Source: Streptomyces sp. NBC_01551 (lineage in GTDB: Bacteria > Actinomycetota > Actinomycetes > Streptomycetales > Streptomycetaceae). From it: 64,000 bases of DNA. Shown piece by piece: positions 18,230 to 27,378 of this stretch. Numbering within the stretch: position 1 is the stretch's first letter; every line of letters begins with the position of its first letter. The notes under the pieces are model-generated. The model saw nothing but the letters and a program-made list of their open reading frames with translations. It had not been told where the DNA came from and ran no database searches. The translations under genes and the position numbers were made by a program. The DNA is taken from positions 2,447,001 through 2,511,000 of the forward strand of contig NZ_JAPEPX010000001.1 of the NCBI RefSeq assembly GCF_026339935.1, in the 5' to 3' direction.

Positions 18230-19504
18230 TCAGTCGTTTCGGGGTGTGAAGCGCACCGGAAGAGTGCGCAGGCCACGCATGATCAACCCACCGCGCCAGC
18301 GCAGCTCTTGGGCCGGCACGGCGAGTTCCAGGTCGGGAAGACGCGTCAGCAAAGTCGCGAGCGCGGTCTGCCCCTCCAGTCGTGCCAGCGGAGCACCCAG
18401 GCAGTAGTGGATCCCGTGCCCGTAGCCGAGGTGCTGGTTGTCGGTGCGGGAGAGGTCGAGGGTGTCCGGGTCGGCGAACCGCGCCGGGTCGCGGTCGGCG
18501 GCCGCGAGGACCACCAGCACCGGGTCGCCCGTCGCGATGTCCTGCCCGCCGAGGGTCAGCGGCCCGGTGGCGAACCGCCACGTCGCCAGCTCCACCGGGC
18601 CGTCGTAGCGCAGGAGTTCCTCGATTCCGGTTTCCAGCAGCGCGCTCTCGCCGGCGGCGAGGGAGGACTGTAGGCGCGCGCGCTGGTCCGGGTTCATGAA
18701 GAGGGAGTGGACGCCGTTGCCGATGAGGTTGACCGTCGTCTCGAATCCGGCGAAAAGCAAGATAAAGGCCATGGCGGTGGCCTCGGCCTCCGTCAGGTGG
18801 TCTCCGTGGTCACTTGCCCGGATCAGATCGGAGATGAGGTCATTGCCCAGATCATCCCGTTTGCGGTGGATGAGTTCACCGAGATAGGTCCGCATCTGCT
18901 TCACGGAACGGGCGACGCCGCCGCGCGGGCCGCCGCCGTGCCGGATCATCATCCCGGCCCAGTCCCGGAAGTCGTCCTGGTCCTCGCGCGGTACGCCCAG
19001 CATCTCGCAGATGGCGTAGATGGGGAGCGGGAAGGCGAACTCGTGGATGAGATCCGCCTCGCCCTTCGCGGCGAACCCGTCGATCAGGTGGTCGGTCAGC
19101 TCCTGCACCCGCGGGGCGAACTCGGCCACCCTGCGCGGAGTGAACGCCTTCGACACCAGCCGCCGCAGCCGGGTGTGGTCCGGGGGGTCGATGTTGAGCA
19201 GGTGCGTCATCAGCTCCGCCTTGCGCTCCCCCGGGATCCCGGTCTTGCCCTTGGCGTGCGCCGGCTCCGCGTGGTGCGCCGGGTTCTTGCTCAGCCGCTG
19301 GTCGGCGAGGGCCTGGCGGGCATCGGCGTACCGGGTGACGAGCCAGGCCTCGACCCCGCTGGGGAGCTTGGTGCGGTGCACCGGGGAGTGCTCGCGCAGC
19401 CAGGCGTAGGCCGGGTAGGGGTCGGTCGCGAACTCCCAGTCGAACAGGGTCGGACCCTGCGGGGTCGGGGGGTCTGCGGGGGCTTCGGGAGTCTGCTCAT
19501 GCAC
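18230..19504 (-). CDS. cytochrome P450 (CYP107-like)
   Basis: A 424-residue soluble bacterial P450. The I-helix oxygen-binding motif is FAGFETTVN (Ala252-Gly-x-Glu-Thr256), the K-helix ExxR is EELLR (296-299), and the heme loop is LGYGHGIHYCLGAPLAR with thiolate Cys368. The wording of the heme loop and helix I fits the CYP107/CYP105 groups common in Streptomyces; gene order next to the rpf pair fits a CYP107U-type enzyme. No ferredoxin gene is adjacent, so redox partners must come from elsewhere. The divergent neighbour is a globin-reductase protein, but a functional link is only a guess. No clear Shine-Dalgarno sequence precedes the ATG. Confidence 0.92.
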   Translation of the reverse strand: MHEQTPEAPADPPTPQGPTLFDWEFATDPYPAYAWLREHSPVHRTKLPSGVEAWLVTRYADARQALADQRLSKNPAHHAEPAHAKGKTGIPGERKAELMTHLLNIDPPDHTRLRRLVSKAFTPRRVAEFAPRVQELTDHLIDGFAAKGEADLIHEFAFPLPIYAICEMLGVPREDQDDFRDWAGMMIRHGGGPRGGVARSVKQMRTYLGELIHRKRDDLGNDLISDLIRASDHGDHLTEAEATAMAFILLFAGFETTVNLIGNGVHSLFMNPDQRARLQSSLAAGESALLETGIEELLRYDGPVELATWRFATGPLTLGGQDIATGDPVLVVLAAADRDPARFADPDTLDLSRTDNQHLGYGHGIHYCLGAPLARLEGQTALATLLTRLPDLELAVPAQELRWRGGLIMRGLRTLPVRFTPRND

Positions 19505-19619
19505 CCGCAGACCGTATCCCGGCCGTCACCCGTCATCCCATATAGGTGGATCGTCGCGGCTGTCCGTAGATCCGCCATGACTTGACCTCGCGTGGTCCGC
19601 CGTTCCTACTTTCGGTTTT

Positions 19620-20846
19620 GTGGATGTGAGGATCTTGAAAAGCAGCTTCGCGGTGGTGGAGAGACGGGCCGAGCACGCGGTCAAGTTCTTCTACTCCCAC
19701 CTCTTCTGGCACAACCCCGGGATCCGCGCCCTCTTCCCGGCCTCCTTCGAGGACATGGAACGCCAGCGGGACCGGCTCTTCGCCGCGCTCACCCATGTGA
19801 TCGCCCACCTCGAACACGAGACCCTCCTCCCCTATCTCCGCGAGCTCGGCCGCGACCACCGCAAGTTCCTCGTCGGGCCCGAGCACTACGCGGCCGTCGG
19901 CGCCAGCCTGATGGCCGCCCTCGCCCAGACCTCCGGCGATGCCTGGACCCCGGACGTCGAGAAGGCGTGGGCCGAGGCCTACCAGGTGATCGCCGACGCC
20001 ATGACGGAGGGCGCCGCGGCGAGCGAGGACCCGCCCTGGTGGGACGCGGAGGTCGTGCGCCACCTCCAGTACGGCCAGGACATCGCCGTCCTCACCCTGC
20101 GGCCGCACGTCCCGCTCCCCTATCTACCGGGCCAGTACGTGAGCGTGAGCAGCGAGCGCGTGCCGACCACCTGGCGCACGTACTCCATAGGCAACGCGCC
20201 CCGCCCCGACCACACCGTCGACCTGCACGTCAGCCGGATCGAGCGGGGCCGGCTCAGCACCGCCCTGGTCCGCGAGGTACGGCCGGGCGAGACGCTCCGG
20301 CTCGGCGCGGCCGGCGGGCAGCTGACGCTGCGCCGCACCGACCGGCCCGTCAGCCTGATCGCCGCCGGGACGGGCTGGGCGCCGATCCGGGCGCTGCTGG
20401 AGGAGCTGGCCGAGCATCCCCCCGACCAGGACGTACGGCTCTTCGTGGTCGCCCGGGACGCCGCCCACCTCTACGACCGGCCGCTCATCGACCGGTACGC
20501 GGCCTCGCTCCGCCGGCTCGGCGTCACCTACATCACGCCCGCGCCCGGGCAGCACCGCAACCAGGCCACCGACCGGCTGACGACCGCGCTGGCCAACCGG
20601 GCGCTCTGGCCCGAGCATGACGTCTACCTCAGCGGGCCGCCCCAGTTCATCGACGAGACCGCGTACGTCCTGGAGGAGCTCGGCGCGCGGCCCGACCGCC
20701 TCTTCCACGACTCCGTACCCACCGGCGGGAAGGGCCACGGCCAGGGCGGGCGTCCGCTGGGGTTCGGCGAGTGGTTCCTGAACCGCCCGGCCCCGCACTG
20801 GCACAACCCCTCGGCCCGCGCGCCGCGCGCCCGCGAGGAGGGTTAG
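19620..20846 (+). CDS. flavohemoglobin-like protein (globin plus FAD/NAD reductase)
   Basis: A 408-residue fusion. Residues 1-130 are a globin: Tyr25 (FYSHLFW, B10 position) and proximal His80 (GRDHRKF) are in place. Residues 140-245 form the FAD-binding barrel with RTYS (186-189), and 235-370 the NAD(P) domain with IAAGTGWAP. The last 35 residues (GFGEWFLNRPAPHW...) are an extra tail. Classic flavohemoglobins detoxify NO with NADH and oxygen; this one differs in the tail and in the heme pocket wording, so the role may be different. The GTG at 19620 has no Shine-Dalgarno sequence; a TTGACC at 19582-19587 with TACTTT at 19608-19613 suggests a start of transcription at or near the GTG. It is divergent from the P450 gene and its stop overlaps mazG by 4 bp. 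Confidence 0.85.
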   Translation: MDVRILKSSFAVVERRAEHAVKFFYSHLFWHNPGIRALFPASFEDMERQRDRLFAALTHVIAHLEHETLLPYLRELGRDHRKFLVGPEHYAAVGASLMAALAQTSGDAWTPDVEKAWAEAYQVIADAMTEGAAASEDPPWWDAEVVRHLQYGQDIAVLTLRPHVPLPYLPGQYVSVSSERVPTTWRTYSIGNAPRPDHTVDLHVSRIERGRLSTALVREVRPGETLRLGAAGGQLTLRRTDRPVSLIAAGTGWAPIRALLEELAEHPPDQDVRLFVVARDAAHLYDRPLIDRYAASLRRLGVTYITPAPGQHRNQATDRLTTALANRALWPEHDVYLSGPPQFIDETAYVLEELGARPDRLFHDSVPTGGKGHGQGGRPLGFGEWFLNRPAPHWHNPSARAPRAREEG

Positions 20847-21823
20847 GGGGTGTCGACGCCCTCGGCGGCGCGGATCGCGTCCCGGTAGGCGCGGGCCGCC
20901 GCGCGCAGCGCGGCCTCGGGGTCCACCCCCGCCGACTCGGCGCGCGCCGCCAGCGCCAGCAGCTCGTATCCGATGCCCTCGCCGCGCGGCAGTTCGACGG
21001 CCAGTTCCCCCGCGCGCACCCGGCCGGCCAGCTTGGCCGCGAGGGCGAGGCCCGGCTGGCCGAGCGGGATGCCGTCGGTGACCGACTCGCGCTGCTTCTC
21101 GACCGCCTTGGTGCGCTGCCAGTGCGCGCTGACGTCCTCCGGGGTCCGCGCCTCGGCGTCCCCGAACACGTGCGGGTGGCGGTGGACCAGTTTCTCCACG
21201 AGGCTGCCGGCCACGTCGTCGACGGAGAACGGCTGGTCGGGGTGCTCCTCGGCGATGCGCGCGTGGAAGACCACCTGGAGGAGCACGTCGCCGAGTTCCT
21301 CCCGTAGTTCCTCCCGCTCCCCGGTCTCGATGGCCTCGACCAGCTCGTACGCCTCCTCGATGGCGTACTTCACCAGCCCCTCGTGGGTCTGGCGCGAGGT
21401 CCAGGGGCATTCCCTGCGGACCCGGTCCATCACCTGGACCAGGTCCAGCAGCCGGGCGCCCGGCAGGTCGTACGAGCCGGGCAGCAGCTCCAGGTCGGGC
21501 ATGGCGACGCGGCCGGAGCCGGCGAGGCGGGCCAGCCCGTCGGTGAGCCGCTGGTCGCCCTCGCCGGCCGGGATGACCACGACGGTGCGGCCGCCCGCGC
21601 AGGCCTCGACCAGGCTCTGCGCGTCGGGTGCCTCCCGCACGACCTCGACGCCCGCCTCCCGCAGGTACGGCAGCTGCGGGTGCTCCGGGTCGGCGCACAG
21701 CACCCGGTCCGCGGCGCGCAGGGTCTGCCACGCCGGCCAGGACAGCAGGCCGGGCGCCACCCGGTGGCTGGCGGTGAGCAGGACGATGCGGCCGGTGGGC
21801 TCGGCGGGTACGTGGTCGGTCAC
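20843..21823 (-). CDS. mazG: nucleoside triphosphate pyrophosphohydrolase MazG with remnant methylase-like domain
   Basis: A 326-residue protein. The MazG domain (about 125-260) shows WTSRQTHEGLVKYAIEEAYE, with the Glu pairs EEAYE and ELGD that bind Mg2+; MazG enzymes hydrolyse NTPs or dNTPs to the monophosphate and clean abnormal nucleotides. The first 120 residues resemble a shortened tetrapyrrole (corrin/porphyrin) methylase-type fold as in the YabN fusion (IVLLTASHRVAPGLLS, VIPAGEGDQ), lacking a clear SAM-binding GGDP motif. The ATG at 21823 is the first plausible start. It is convergent with the globin gene (4-bp overlap) and 29 bases downstream of the SurA-like lipoprotein gene, both on the minus strand, so probably co-transcribed. 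Confidence 0.9.
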   Translation of the reverse strand: MTDHVPAEPTGRIVLLTASHRVAPGLLSWPAWQTLRAADRVLCADPEHPQLPYLREAGVEVVREAPDAQSLVEACAGGRTVVVIPAGEGDQRLTDGLARLAGSGRVAMPDLELLPGSYDLPGARLLDLVQVMDRVRRECPWTSRQTHEGLVKYAIEEAYELVEAIETGEREELREELGDVLLQVVFHARIAEEHPDQPFSVDDVAGSLVEKLVHRHPHVFGDAEARTPEDVSAHWQRTKAVEKQRESVTDGIPLGQPGLALAAKLAGRVRAGELAVELPRGEGIGYELLALAARAESAGVDPEAALRAAARAYRDAIRAAEGVDTP

Positions 21824-21851
21824 CCTCCGAACCTACCTCCGCGCGTCCGGC

Positions 21852-22472
21852 TCAGACCCCGGCGGGGGGCTGCTCGGGCCGGGTCCGCTGGGTGATCCAG
21901 GGGGTCTCGCCCTCGCCGAGCGCGATCTGCTTGGCGTCCCAGCCGCCGTAGCGCGGGTTCACCTCGATGTGCAGGGCGCCGGAGGCCTTGGTCAGGGCCG
22001 GCACGAAGGCGTCGTCGCCGAACTTCTCCCGGATCTTGCCGAGGAGCAGCTGGAAGCGGATGTCCTCGTCGATCTGGTCCGGTGCGACCGGGAGCCGCCG
22101 CGCGAGCGCCAGCTGCTCCATCTTCTGCGCGCCGCCGCTCTGGGTGGCGGTGTCCTTGCGGACGTCCTCGATCTCCCGGGTGGTGACCGTGATGCCTGCG
22201 TCCTTCGCGGTCTTCTCCAGGATCCGCAGCTGGATCATGTTGTTGAGCTTCATCCGCTCCAACCGCGCGGTGCCCGCGGCCTGGGCGCTCTGCGCGGACC
22301 GGCTCTGCGCGGTGCGCACGTCGTTGACCTGGACCTGGAGCGCGGAGGTGGTGATCCGTTCCCCGCCGACGACGGCCGCGGTGCCGGGCCGGGCGTCACT
22401 GGAGCAGGCGGACAGCAGGGGGGCCGCCGCGAGCAGGACGGCGGAGACGGAGAGCGCAGTGCGACGGTGCAA
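21852..22472 (-). CDS. SurA N-terminal domain lipoprotein (foldase-like)
   Basis: A 206-residue exported lipoprotein. The signal sequence MHRRTALSVSAVLLAAAPLLSAC ends in a lipobox (LLSAC, Cys about 22), followed by a helical chaperone-like region (VVGGERITTSALQVQVND) as in the N-terminal part of SurA/PrsA-type foldases; no PPIase domain follows. The start is a TTG at 22472 with GGAGG 5 bases upstream; the frame runs further up but only TTG gives a proper signal peptide. It probably assists folding or assembly of secreted proteins outside the membrane. mazG follows 29 bases downstream. It is divergent from the YfhO-like gene. Confidence 0.85.
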   Translation of the reverse strand: MHRRTALSVSAVLLAAAPLLSACSSDARPGTAAVVGGERITTSALQVQVNDVRTAQSRSAQSAQAAGTARLERMKLNNMIQLRILEKTAKDAGITVTTREIEDVRKDTATQSGGAQKMEQLALARRLPVAPDQIDEDIRFQLLLGKIREKFGDDAFVPALTKASGALHIEVNPRYGGWDAKQIALGEGETPWITQRTRPEQPPAGV

Positions 22473-22665
22473 AGGAGCCTCCAGGGCCGGGAGATTGTGC
22501 GTCGGTGCACAAGGGCCGTGCGGTGATCGATGGTATGCAGTGTGGGGGTTCCGAGCCACCGGTTCGACCAACGATTCGCGGGGGTGTCGGGGTACGCCGC
22601 TGTTAGTGTTCCTGCCACTCTGCGGCCACGCTTCGTACGCCCTGCGCTGTCAGGGTCGGGCCACC

Positions 22666-25086
22666 ATGTCGACTCCGCACCCCTCCCCGCGGCGCCACAG
22701 CCTGTTCGGCTCGGCGCTCGCCGCCCTGCTCACGGCCGCGGCCGTGTGTGCCGGAGACGCCGTCGCGGGCGTCTTCCCGTACGGGCCGCGCAACCGCAGC
22801 ATCAACGACCTCGGCAATCAGTTCGTGCCCTTCCACGCGCACCTGTGGGACATGCTCCACGGGCAGGCGCGGGGCGGACTGCTGTTCAACTGGCAGTCCG
22901 GCTACGGCACCAGCTTCCTGCCCGACTTCGGGACGTACCTGACGAGCCCCTTCGCGGTGCTGGTCGCGCTCTTCCCGCGCGAGGACATCGACCTCGCGGT
23001 GTACGTCGTCACGGTGCTGAAGATGGCCGCCGCCGCGGCCGCGATGGCCTGGCTGCTACGGACCCTGCGGCGCGGGCCGTGGTGGGCGGCGGGGCTGCTG
23101 GGGGCCTCGTACGCGCTGTGCGGCTGGTCGGTGATCGAGGCCTCGTACAACCCGATGTGGCTGGACGGGCTGATCGCCTTCCCGATGCTGTGTCTGACGG
23201 GTGAGTGGGCGCTGCGGCGGCGCCGACTCGCGGTGGGGACGCTGGTGGTCGCCGTCTGCTGGACCGCCAACTTCTATACGGCGTACATGGCGACGCTGGG
23301 CGCGGCGCTGGTGCTGGTGGTACGGGTGGTGCTGACCCGGGACGGCGTACGGGAGCGGCTGCTCGTGATCGGCCGGGCGGCGGGGACCACGCTGCTGGGC
23401 ATCGCGCTGGCCTCGCCCGTCCTTGTCCCCCTCTTCCTCAGCTCGGGGCAGGCGTATCCGGGGCTGGTGCGGGAGTTCCAGCCGGTGTCGTGGGCGGACA
23501 CGTTCGCCCGGCTGCTGCCGGCGACGTACTCCTTCTCCTCCCCGGCGATCTTCGTGGGGACGGGGACGCTGCTGCTGGTCGCGGCGCTGCCGTTCCACCG
23601 GGCCGTGCCCAAGCGCGTGCGGTGGTGGTGGGCGGGGCTGACGGTGGCCGTGCTGCTCTCGTTCCAGTGGACGCCGACGCACCTGGCCTGGCACGTGTTC
23701 GCGACGCCGAACGGCAGCCCGTACCGGCAGACGTTCGTCCTCGCCGGGATCGTGGTGATCGCCGCGTGGACCGCCCTGGCGGCGGGCCTGCCGGGGCCCC
23801 GGGCGCTGGCGGCGGGCGCGGGCGTGCTGGTGGCGGTGGCGCTGTGGGCGAGCGGCAGCGAGCTGGTCACCGGCTGGACCTACGGGCTGTTCGGCGGCGG
23901 TCTGGCGATCGCGGCCGGGGCATGGTGGGCGCTGAAGCACCGCAGGCTGGTGCTCCCGGCGGCGGGGCTGCTGGCCCTGGTGCTGATCGGGCAGGGCGCC
24001 GCGACCACCGCGTGGGGGATGCAGGGCAAGCTCGGCGGGCTGGACGACTACCCGTCCTGGGGCGCCGCGCACAGCGCCCGCGCCAAGGCGCTGGCGGGGG
24101 CCGAGGGCTGGCCCGCGTACCGGACGGACCCGAGCCGGCCGGCGCTGAGCGGCAACGACCCGATGCTGCTCGGCGGCGAGGGCGGCGCGTACTACAGCAG
24201 CCACACCCCGGACGTGTTCACGCGCACGATGGTGGCGCTCGGCGCGGGCTGGACCTCGCGCGGGCGCAACGTACAGAGCATCGACAACCCGGTCACCGAC
24301 GCCGTCTTCGCGGTCGGCGCCCGCCTCCAGCCGAACGGCGCCGTCGCCAGGGCCGAGGTGCCGCCGCTGATCACGACGCGGCCGCCGGGGCCGGAGCTCT
24401 CCTACGCCGAGGACGCGCCGTTTCGCAACCAGGAACTCCTGCTGGGCGCGAAGGTGTACGAGGACCCGGTCGCGCCCGGGGTCTGCCGCGCGGGCACCGA
24501 GGCCTACCTGTGGGCGCCGGAGTACAACGCGTACGCCCGCCTCACGGGCGGCCCCGGCTTCCGCCTGGACGGCAACTCCCCTCGCAACCGGGCCGCCGTC
24601 CAGCGGCTCGGCGTCTCGCGCGGGCCGGCCTCGGCGCTGCGCTTCGACTCGGCCCCGCCGCCGCGCTGGACCCTGGCCTGCCTGGACCGGGAGAAGCTGA
24701 CGCGGGCGTCGGCCCTGCTGCGCGCCACGGCGGCCACCGGCATCAAGGTCGGCTCGTCGGGCATCTCGGCCACGGTGGCGCCGGGCACGAAGGGCACCGC
24801 GGTGCTCTCCTCCCCCGCGATCGCCGGCTGGACCTGCAACGGCCGCCCGGCCTCGGCCCACCTGGGCCTGGTCGCGATCCCGCTGGACGGCCGCACCACC
24901 ACCGTCGACTGCTCGTTCCGGCCGCCGGGGCTGGTCCCGGGCGCGGCCGTCGCGGGGGCGGCCCTGCTGGTGCTGGCCTGGCTCCTGGCCGTGGGCGCGC
25001 GGCGCGCGCGGCGGCGGCCGCAGGAGGCCGACGGGCTCCCGCCGGTCGCGGCCGACGCCGAGGTGGAAGCCTCCGTACCCGCCTGA
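22666..25086 (+). CDS. YfhO-family polytopic membrane protein (GT-C glycosyltransferase fold)
   Basis: An 806-residue protein with about 13 membrane helices, most in residues 15-480, a long extracytoplasmic part (about 480-770) and a last helix at 775-795 (AAVAGAALLVLAWLLAVGA). YfhO proteins belong to the GT-C membrane glycosyltransferase group; the family in firmicutes glycosylates lipoteichoic acid. The first-loop residues RNRSINDLGNQ (about 44-54), with an Asp after the first helix, are the expected place for the catalytic acid of GT-C enzymes. The ATG at 22666 (MSTPHPSPRRHSLFGSAL) is chosen from the protein start; the Shine-Dalgarno sequence is weak. Acceptor and sugar donor unknown, but a wall-polymer glycosylation role is likely. 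Confidence 0.82.
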   Translation: MSTPHPSPRRHSLFGSALAALLTAAAVCAGDAVAGVFPYGPRNRSINDLGNQFVPFHAHLWDMLHGQARGGLLFNWQSGYGTSFLPDFGTYLTSPFAVLVALFPREDIDLAVYVVTVLKMAAAAAAMAWLLRTLRRGPWWAAGLLGASYALCGWSVIEASYNPMWLDGLIAFPMLCLTGEWALRRRRLAVGTLVVAVCWTANFYTAYMATLGAALVLVVRVVLTRDGVRERLLVIGRAAGTTLLGIALASPVLVPLFLSSGQAYPGLVREFQPVSWADTFARLLPATYSFSSPAIFVGTGTLLLVAALPFHRAVPKRVRWWWAGLTVAVLLSFQWTPTHLAWHVFATPNGSPYRQTFVLAGIVVIAAWTALAAGLPGPRALAAGAGVLVAVALWASGSELVTGWTYGLFGGGLAIAAGAWWALKHRRLVLPAAGLLALVLIGQGAATTAWGMQGKLGGLDDYPSWGAAHSARAKALAGAEGWPAYRTDPSRPALSGNDPMLLGGEGGAYYSSHTPDVFTRTMVALGAGWTSRGRNVQSIDNPVTDAVFAVGARLQPNGAVARAEVPPLITTRPPGPELSYAEDAPFRNQELLLGAKVYEDPVAPGVCRAGTEAYLWAPEYNAYARLTGGPGFRLDGNSPRNRAAVQRLGVSRGPASALRFDSAPPPRWTLACLDREKLTRASALLRATAATGIKVGSSGISATVAPGTKGTAVLSSPAIAGWTCNGRPASAHLGLVAIPLDGRTTTVDCSFRPPGLVPGAAVAGAALLVLAWLLAVGARRARRRPQEADGLPPVAADAEVEASVPA

Positions 25087-25101
25087 GGCGGGGCGGGGCG
25101 A

Positions 25102-26607
25102 TCAGCCCCTGACCTGCCCCAGCCAGTGCAGGGTGCGCCGGATCTCCGCCGGGAACGGGTGGTTCGGGCCGTGCAGCCGCTCGGCGTCGAACAGCAGCCG
25201 GGCCAGGGTGTCGTGGGCCGCCGGACGGTCCCCCAGGGACAGCAGCAGGTGCGCGATCCGGCGGCGGACCTCCAGCGGCAGGCCCGGGTCCGGGTTGGCG
25301 TAGTGGTTCTCGAACAGCGGCAGCAGCGAGCGGTACTCCGCGAGGGCCGCCGCCGGTTCCCCGAGCTGCTCCAGGCATTGGGCCGCGTCGTAGCGGAAGC
25401 GGTGCGACTGGGGGTCCCCGGGCGGGAACTCGTCCGCCAGACGGCGCAGTTCGGGCAGCGCGCGGCGGTACTGGCCGTCGTCCATCAGCGTGGCGGCGTA
25501 CTGCTTGCGCAGCGAGCGCACCACCGGCGAGTGCTCCCCGTGCTGCGCGGCGGCCGCCGGGAGGATGCCGCCGAGGATGTCCACGGCCTGGGTCAGACGG
25601 CCCTGGTCCAGCAGCTGCCGGGCCTCGTCCACGGCCGCCGGGATGTCCGGGCGCTGCGGGGCGGGCGGCTGCGTCGGCTGCGGCGGGATCACGGCCGCCC
25701 GGTCCGGCCAGGGGGCCTGCGGGCGCAGGAAGGGGCGGGTGGGGTCGAGCGGGCCCGCCGGCGCGCCCTGCTTGGGCAGCAGCGGGACGAGCGACTCGTA
25801 CACCTCCTGGGCGGAGCCGGGGCGGTCCTGCGGGTCCTTGGCCAGCAGGTGCAGCAGGATCGCCTCCAGCTGGTGCGGGACCTCCGGACGCAGCTGGCGC
25901 ACCGGCACCGGCGGCTCGTACAGGTGGCGGTGCAGCACCCCGAGCGCGGTGGACCCGGCGAACGGGACGTTGCCGCTGAGGAGTTCGTACAGCAGGACAC
26001 CGAGCGCGTAGAGGTCGGTGTACGGGCCCACCGCGCCGCCCATGGCCTGCTCGGGCGCCATGTAGGCGGGGCTGCCGATGGGCGAGCCGGTGCTGGTGAG
26101 GCGGGTGGTGTCGGTGTCCATCACGGAGGCGACACCGAGGTCCAGGACGAGCACGGTGCCGTCCGGGCGGACCATCACGTTGCGGGGCTTCAGGTCGCGG
26201 TGGACGATCGGCACCGCGTGCACCGCGGACAGCACCCCGCACAGCTGCGCGACGACGGAGACCGCCCACTGCCAGGGGTACGGGTCGTGCTCGGCGAGGT
26301 GGTCGGCCAGGTCGGAGCCCTCGACGTAGCCCATGACGAGGAAGAGTTCGTCGCCGTCGCTGCCCGCGTCGTGCACGGTGACCAGCCCGGGGTGGTCCAC
26401 CTGCGCGGTGACGCGGCATTCGCGGACGAAGCGGCGGCGCAGTTCCTCGGCGACGGTGCCGGGGCCCGCCACCTTGTCGGGGCGCAGCAGTTTGACGGCC
26501 ACGCGCCGGTCCAGGCGCCGGTCGTACGCCGTCCAGACCTGGCCCATGCCGCCCTGGCCCAGGATGGTGGCCAGCTGGTAGCGCTCGCCGATGATCCGCT
26601 CGGTCAC
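25102..26607 (-). CDS. Ser/Thr protein kinase with C-terminal TPR region
   Basis: A 501-residue protein. The kinase domain (about 10-275) has the glycine loop ILGQGGMGQVWTAYD, Lys39 in VAVKLL, the catalytic loop HRDLKPRNVMV, DLG in place of DFG (LVLDLGVASV) and APEQ. Unlike most PknB-type kinases it lacks a transmembrane helix and PASTA domains: after a Pro/Gln linker, residues 320-501 are alpha-helical TPR-like repeats (for example YRRALPELRRLADEFPP), probably a protein-binding platform. The start ATG overlaps the stop of the upstream membrane-protein gene by 4 bp (ATGA), so the two are likely a unit in which the membrane protein may recruit the kinase. Confidence 0.92.
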   Translation of the reverse strand: MTERIIGERYQLATILGQGGMGQVWTAYDRRLDRRVAVKLLRPDKVAGPGTVAEELRRRFVRECRVTAQVDHPGLVTVHDAGSDGDELFLVMGYVEGSDLADHLAEHDPYPWQWAVSVVAQLCGVLSAVHAVPIVHRDLKPRNVMVRPDGTVLVLDLGVASVMDTDTTRLTSTGSPIGSPAYMAPEQAMGGAVGPYTDLYALGVLLYELLSGNVPFAGSTALGVLHRHLYEPPVPVRQLRPEVPHQLEAILLHLLAKDPQDRPGSAQEVYESLVPLLPKQGAPAGPLDPTRPFLRPQAPWPDRAAVIPPQPTQPPAPQRPDIPAAVDEARQLLDQGRLTQAVDILGGILPAAAAQHGEHSPVVRSLRKQYAATLMDDGQYRRALPELRRLADEFPPGDPQSHRFRYDAAQCLEQLGEPAAALAEYRSLLPLFENHYANPDPGLPLEVRRRIAHLLLSLGDRPAAHDTLARLLFDAERLHGPNHPFPAEIRRTLHWLGQVRG

Positions 26608-27278
26608 TGGTCGGGGTCCTGGAACGCGGTCTGGCTCGGGTCCTGGTACGGGTGGCCCGGGTTCGGGTTCGGCGCCGGGTTCTGGCTCGGCGTCTGGCGC
26701 CGCAGCAGCTCGCTGAGCTCGTCGAGTTCGGCGCGGACCTGCCCGATGCGCGGCGGCGGGGTGGTCGCCGGAGGCATGTTCGGGGCGGGGATCGGGGCGG
26801 GCGTGGGCGTCGGGGTCCGCGGGGCGGGCGGGTACCCGTAGCCGGGCACGGTCTGGTGCCCCTGCGCGTACGGGGCGGGCGCCTGGTAGGGGCCCGGGGC
26901 CGCCCAGTGCGCCTGCCCGGCCGCCGCCTTGGCCTCGTGGTGGCGGATGTCGCCGACGAGGAAGTACACGCAGATCGCGAAGCCCGACAGGATCGAGCCG
27001 CCGGCCCCGAGGTCGCTCTGCCAGCCGCTGGTGTCGGGCGTCTTGTCCAGCCCGACCAGCACGATGCAGGCGACGGAGACCACGAACCCGACCACCAGCA
27101 GGGTCCAGTCACGGTTCTTGCGGGTGACCAGGGCGAGCCGCAGCAGCGACCCCCAGGCGAAGAAGCCGCAGCTCAGGATGGGCAGCGCCGCGAACAGCAC
27201 GCGCAGTGCCACCACGCTCCCGGACTGGGGCCGGGGGGCCTGGTGACCATGCTGCGGCTGGAGGCCGGGGCCGTGCAT
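26604..27278 (-). CDS. membrane protein with proline-rich cytoplasmic tail, partner of the kinase
   Basis: A 224-residue protein, no recognised domain. Three hydrophobic segments are visible: about 23-45 (VALRVLFAALPILSCGFFAWG), 60-77 (LLVVGFVVSVACIVLVGL) and 92-110 (GGSILSGFAICVYFLVGDI). The remainder is Pro/Ala/Gln-rich (APAPYAQGHQ, TPTPTPAPIPAP) with a short helix QVRAELDELSELLRRQ near residue 185. The ATG at 27278 has AGGAG 7 bases before it. The 4-bp overlap with the Ser/Thr kinase gene suggests coupled translation and a shared role, such as anchoring or being a phosphorylation substrate. Confidence 0.75.
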   Translation of the reverse strand: MHGPGLQPQHGHQAPRPQSGSVVALRVLFAALPILSCGFFAWGSLLRLALVTRKNRDWTLLVVGFVVSVACIVLVGLDKTPDTSGWQSDLGAGGSILSGFAICVYFLVGDIRHHEAKAAAGQAHWAAPGPYQAPAPYAQGHQTVPGYGYPPAPRTPTPTPAPIPAPNMPPATTPPPRIGQVRAELDELSELLRRQTPSQNPAPNPNPGHPYQDPSQTAFQDPDQ

Positions 27279-27378
27279 CGCTGCTCCTGACGGGCCGTGC
27301 GGAAAGGGTTTCGGGTCTGAGCGTATACAGCCTTTCCGGCCGCCAGTGAGGGGATGCGCGCAACCGTTGCACGGTCGG

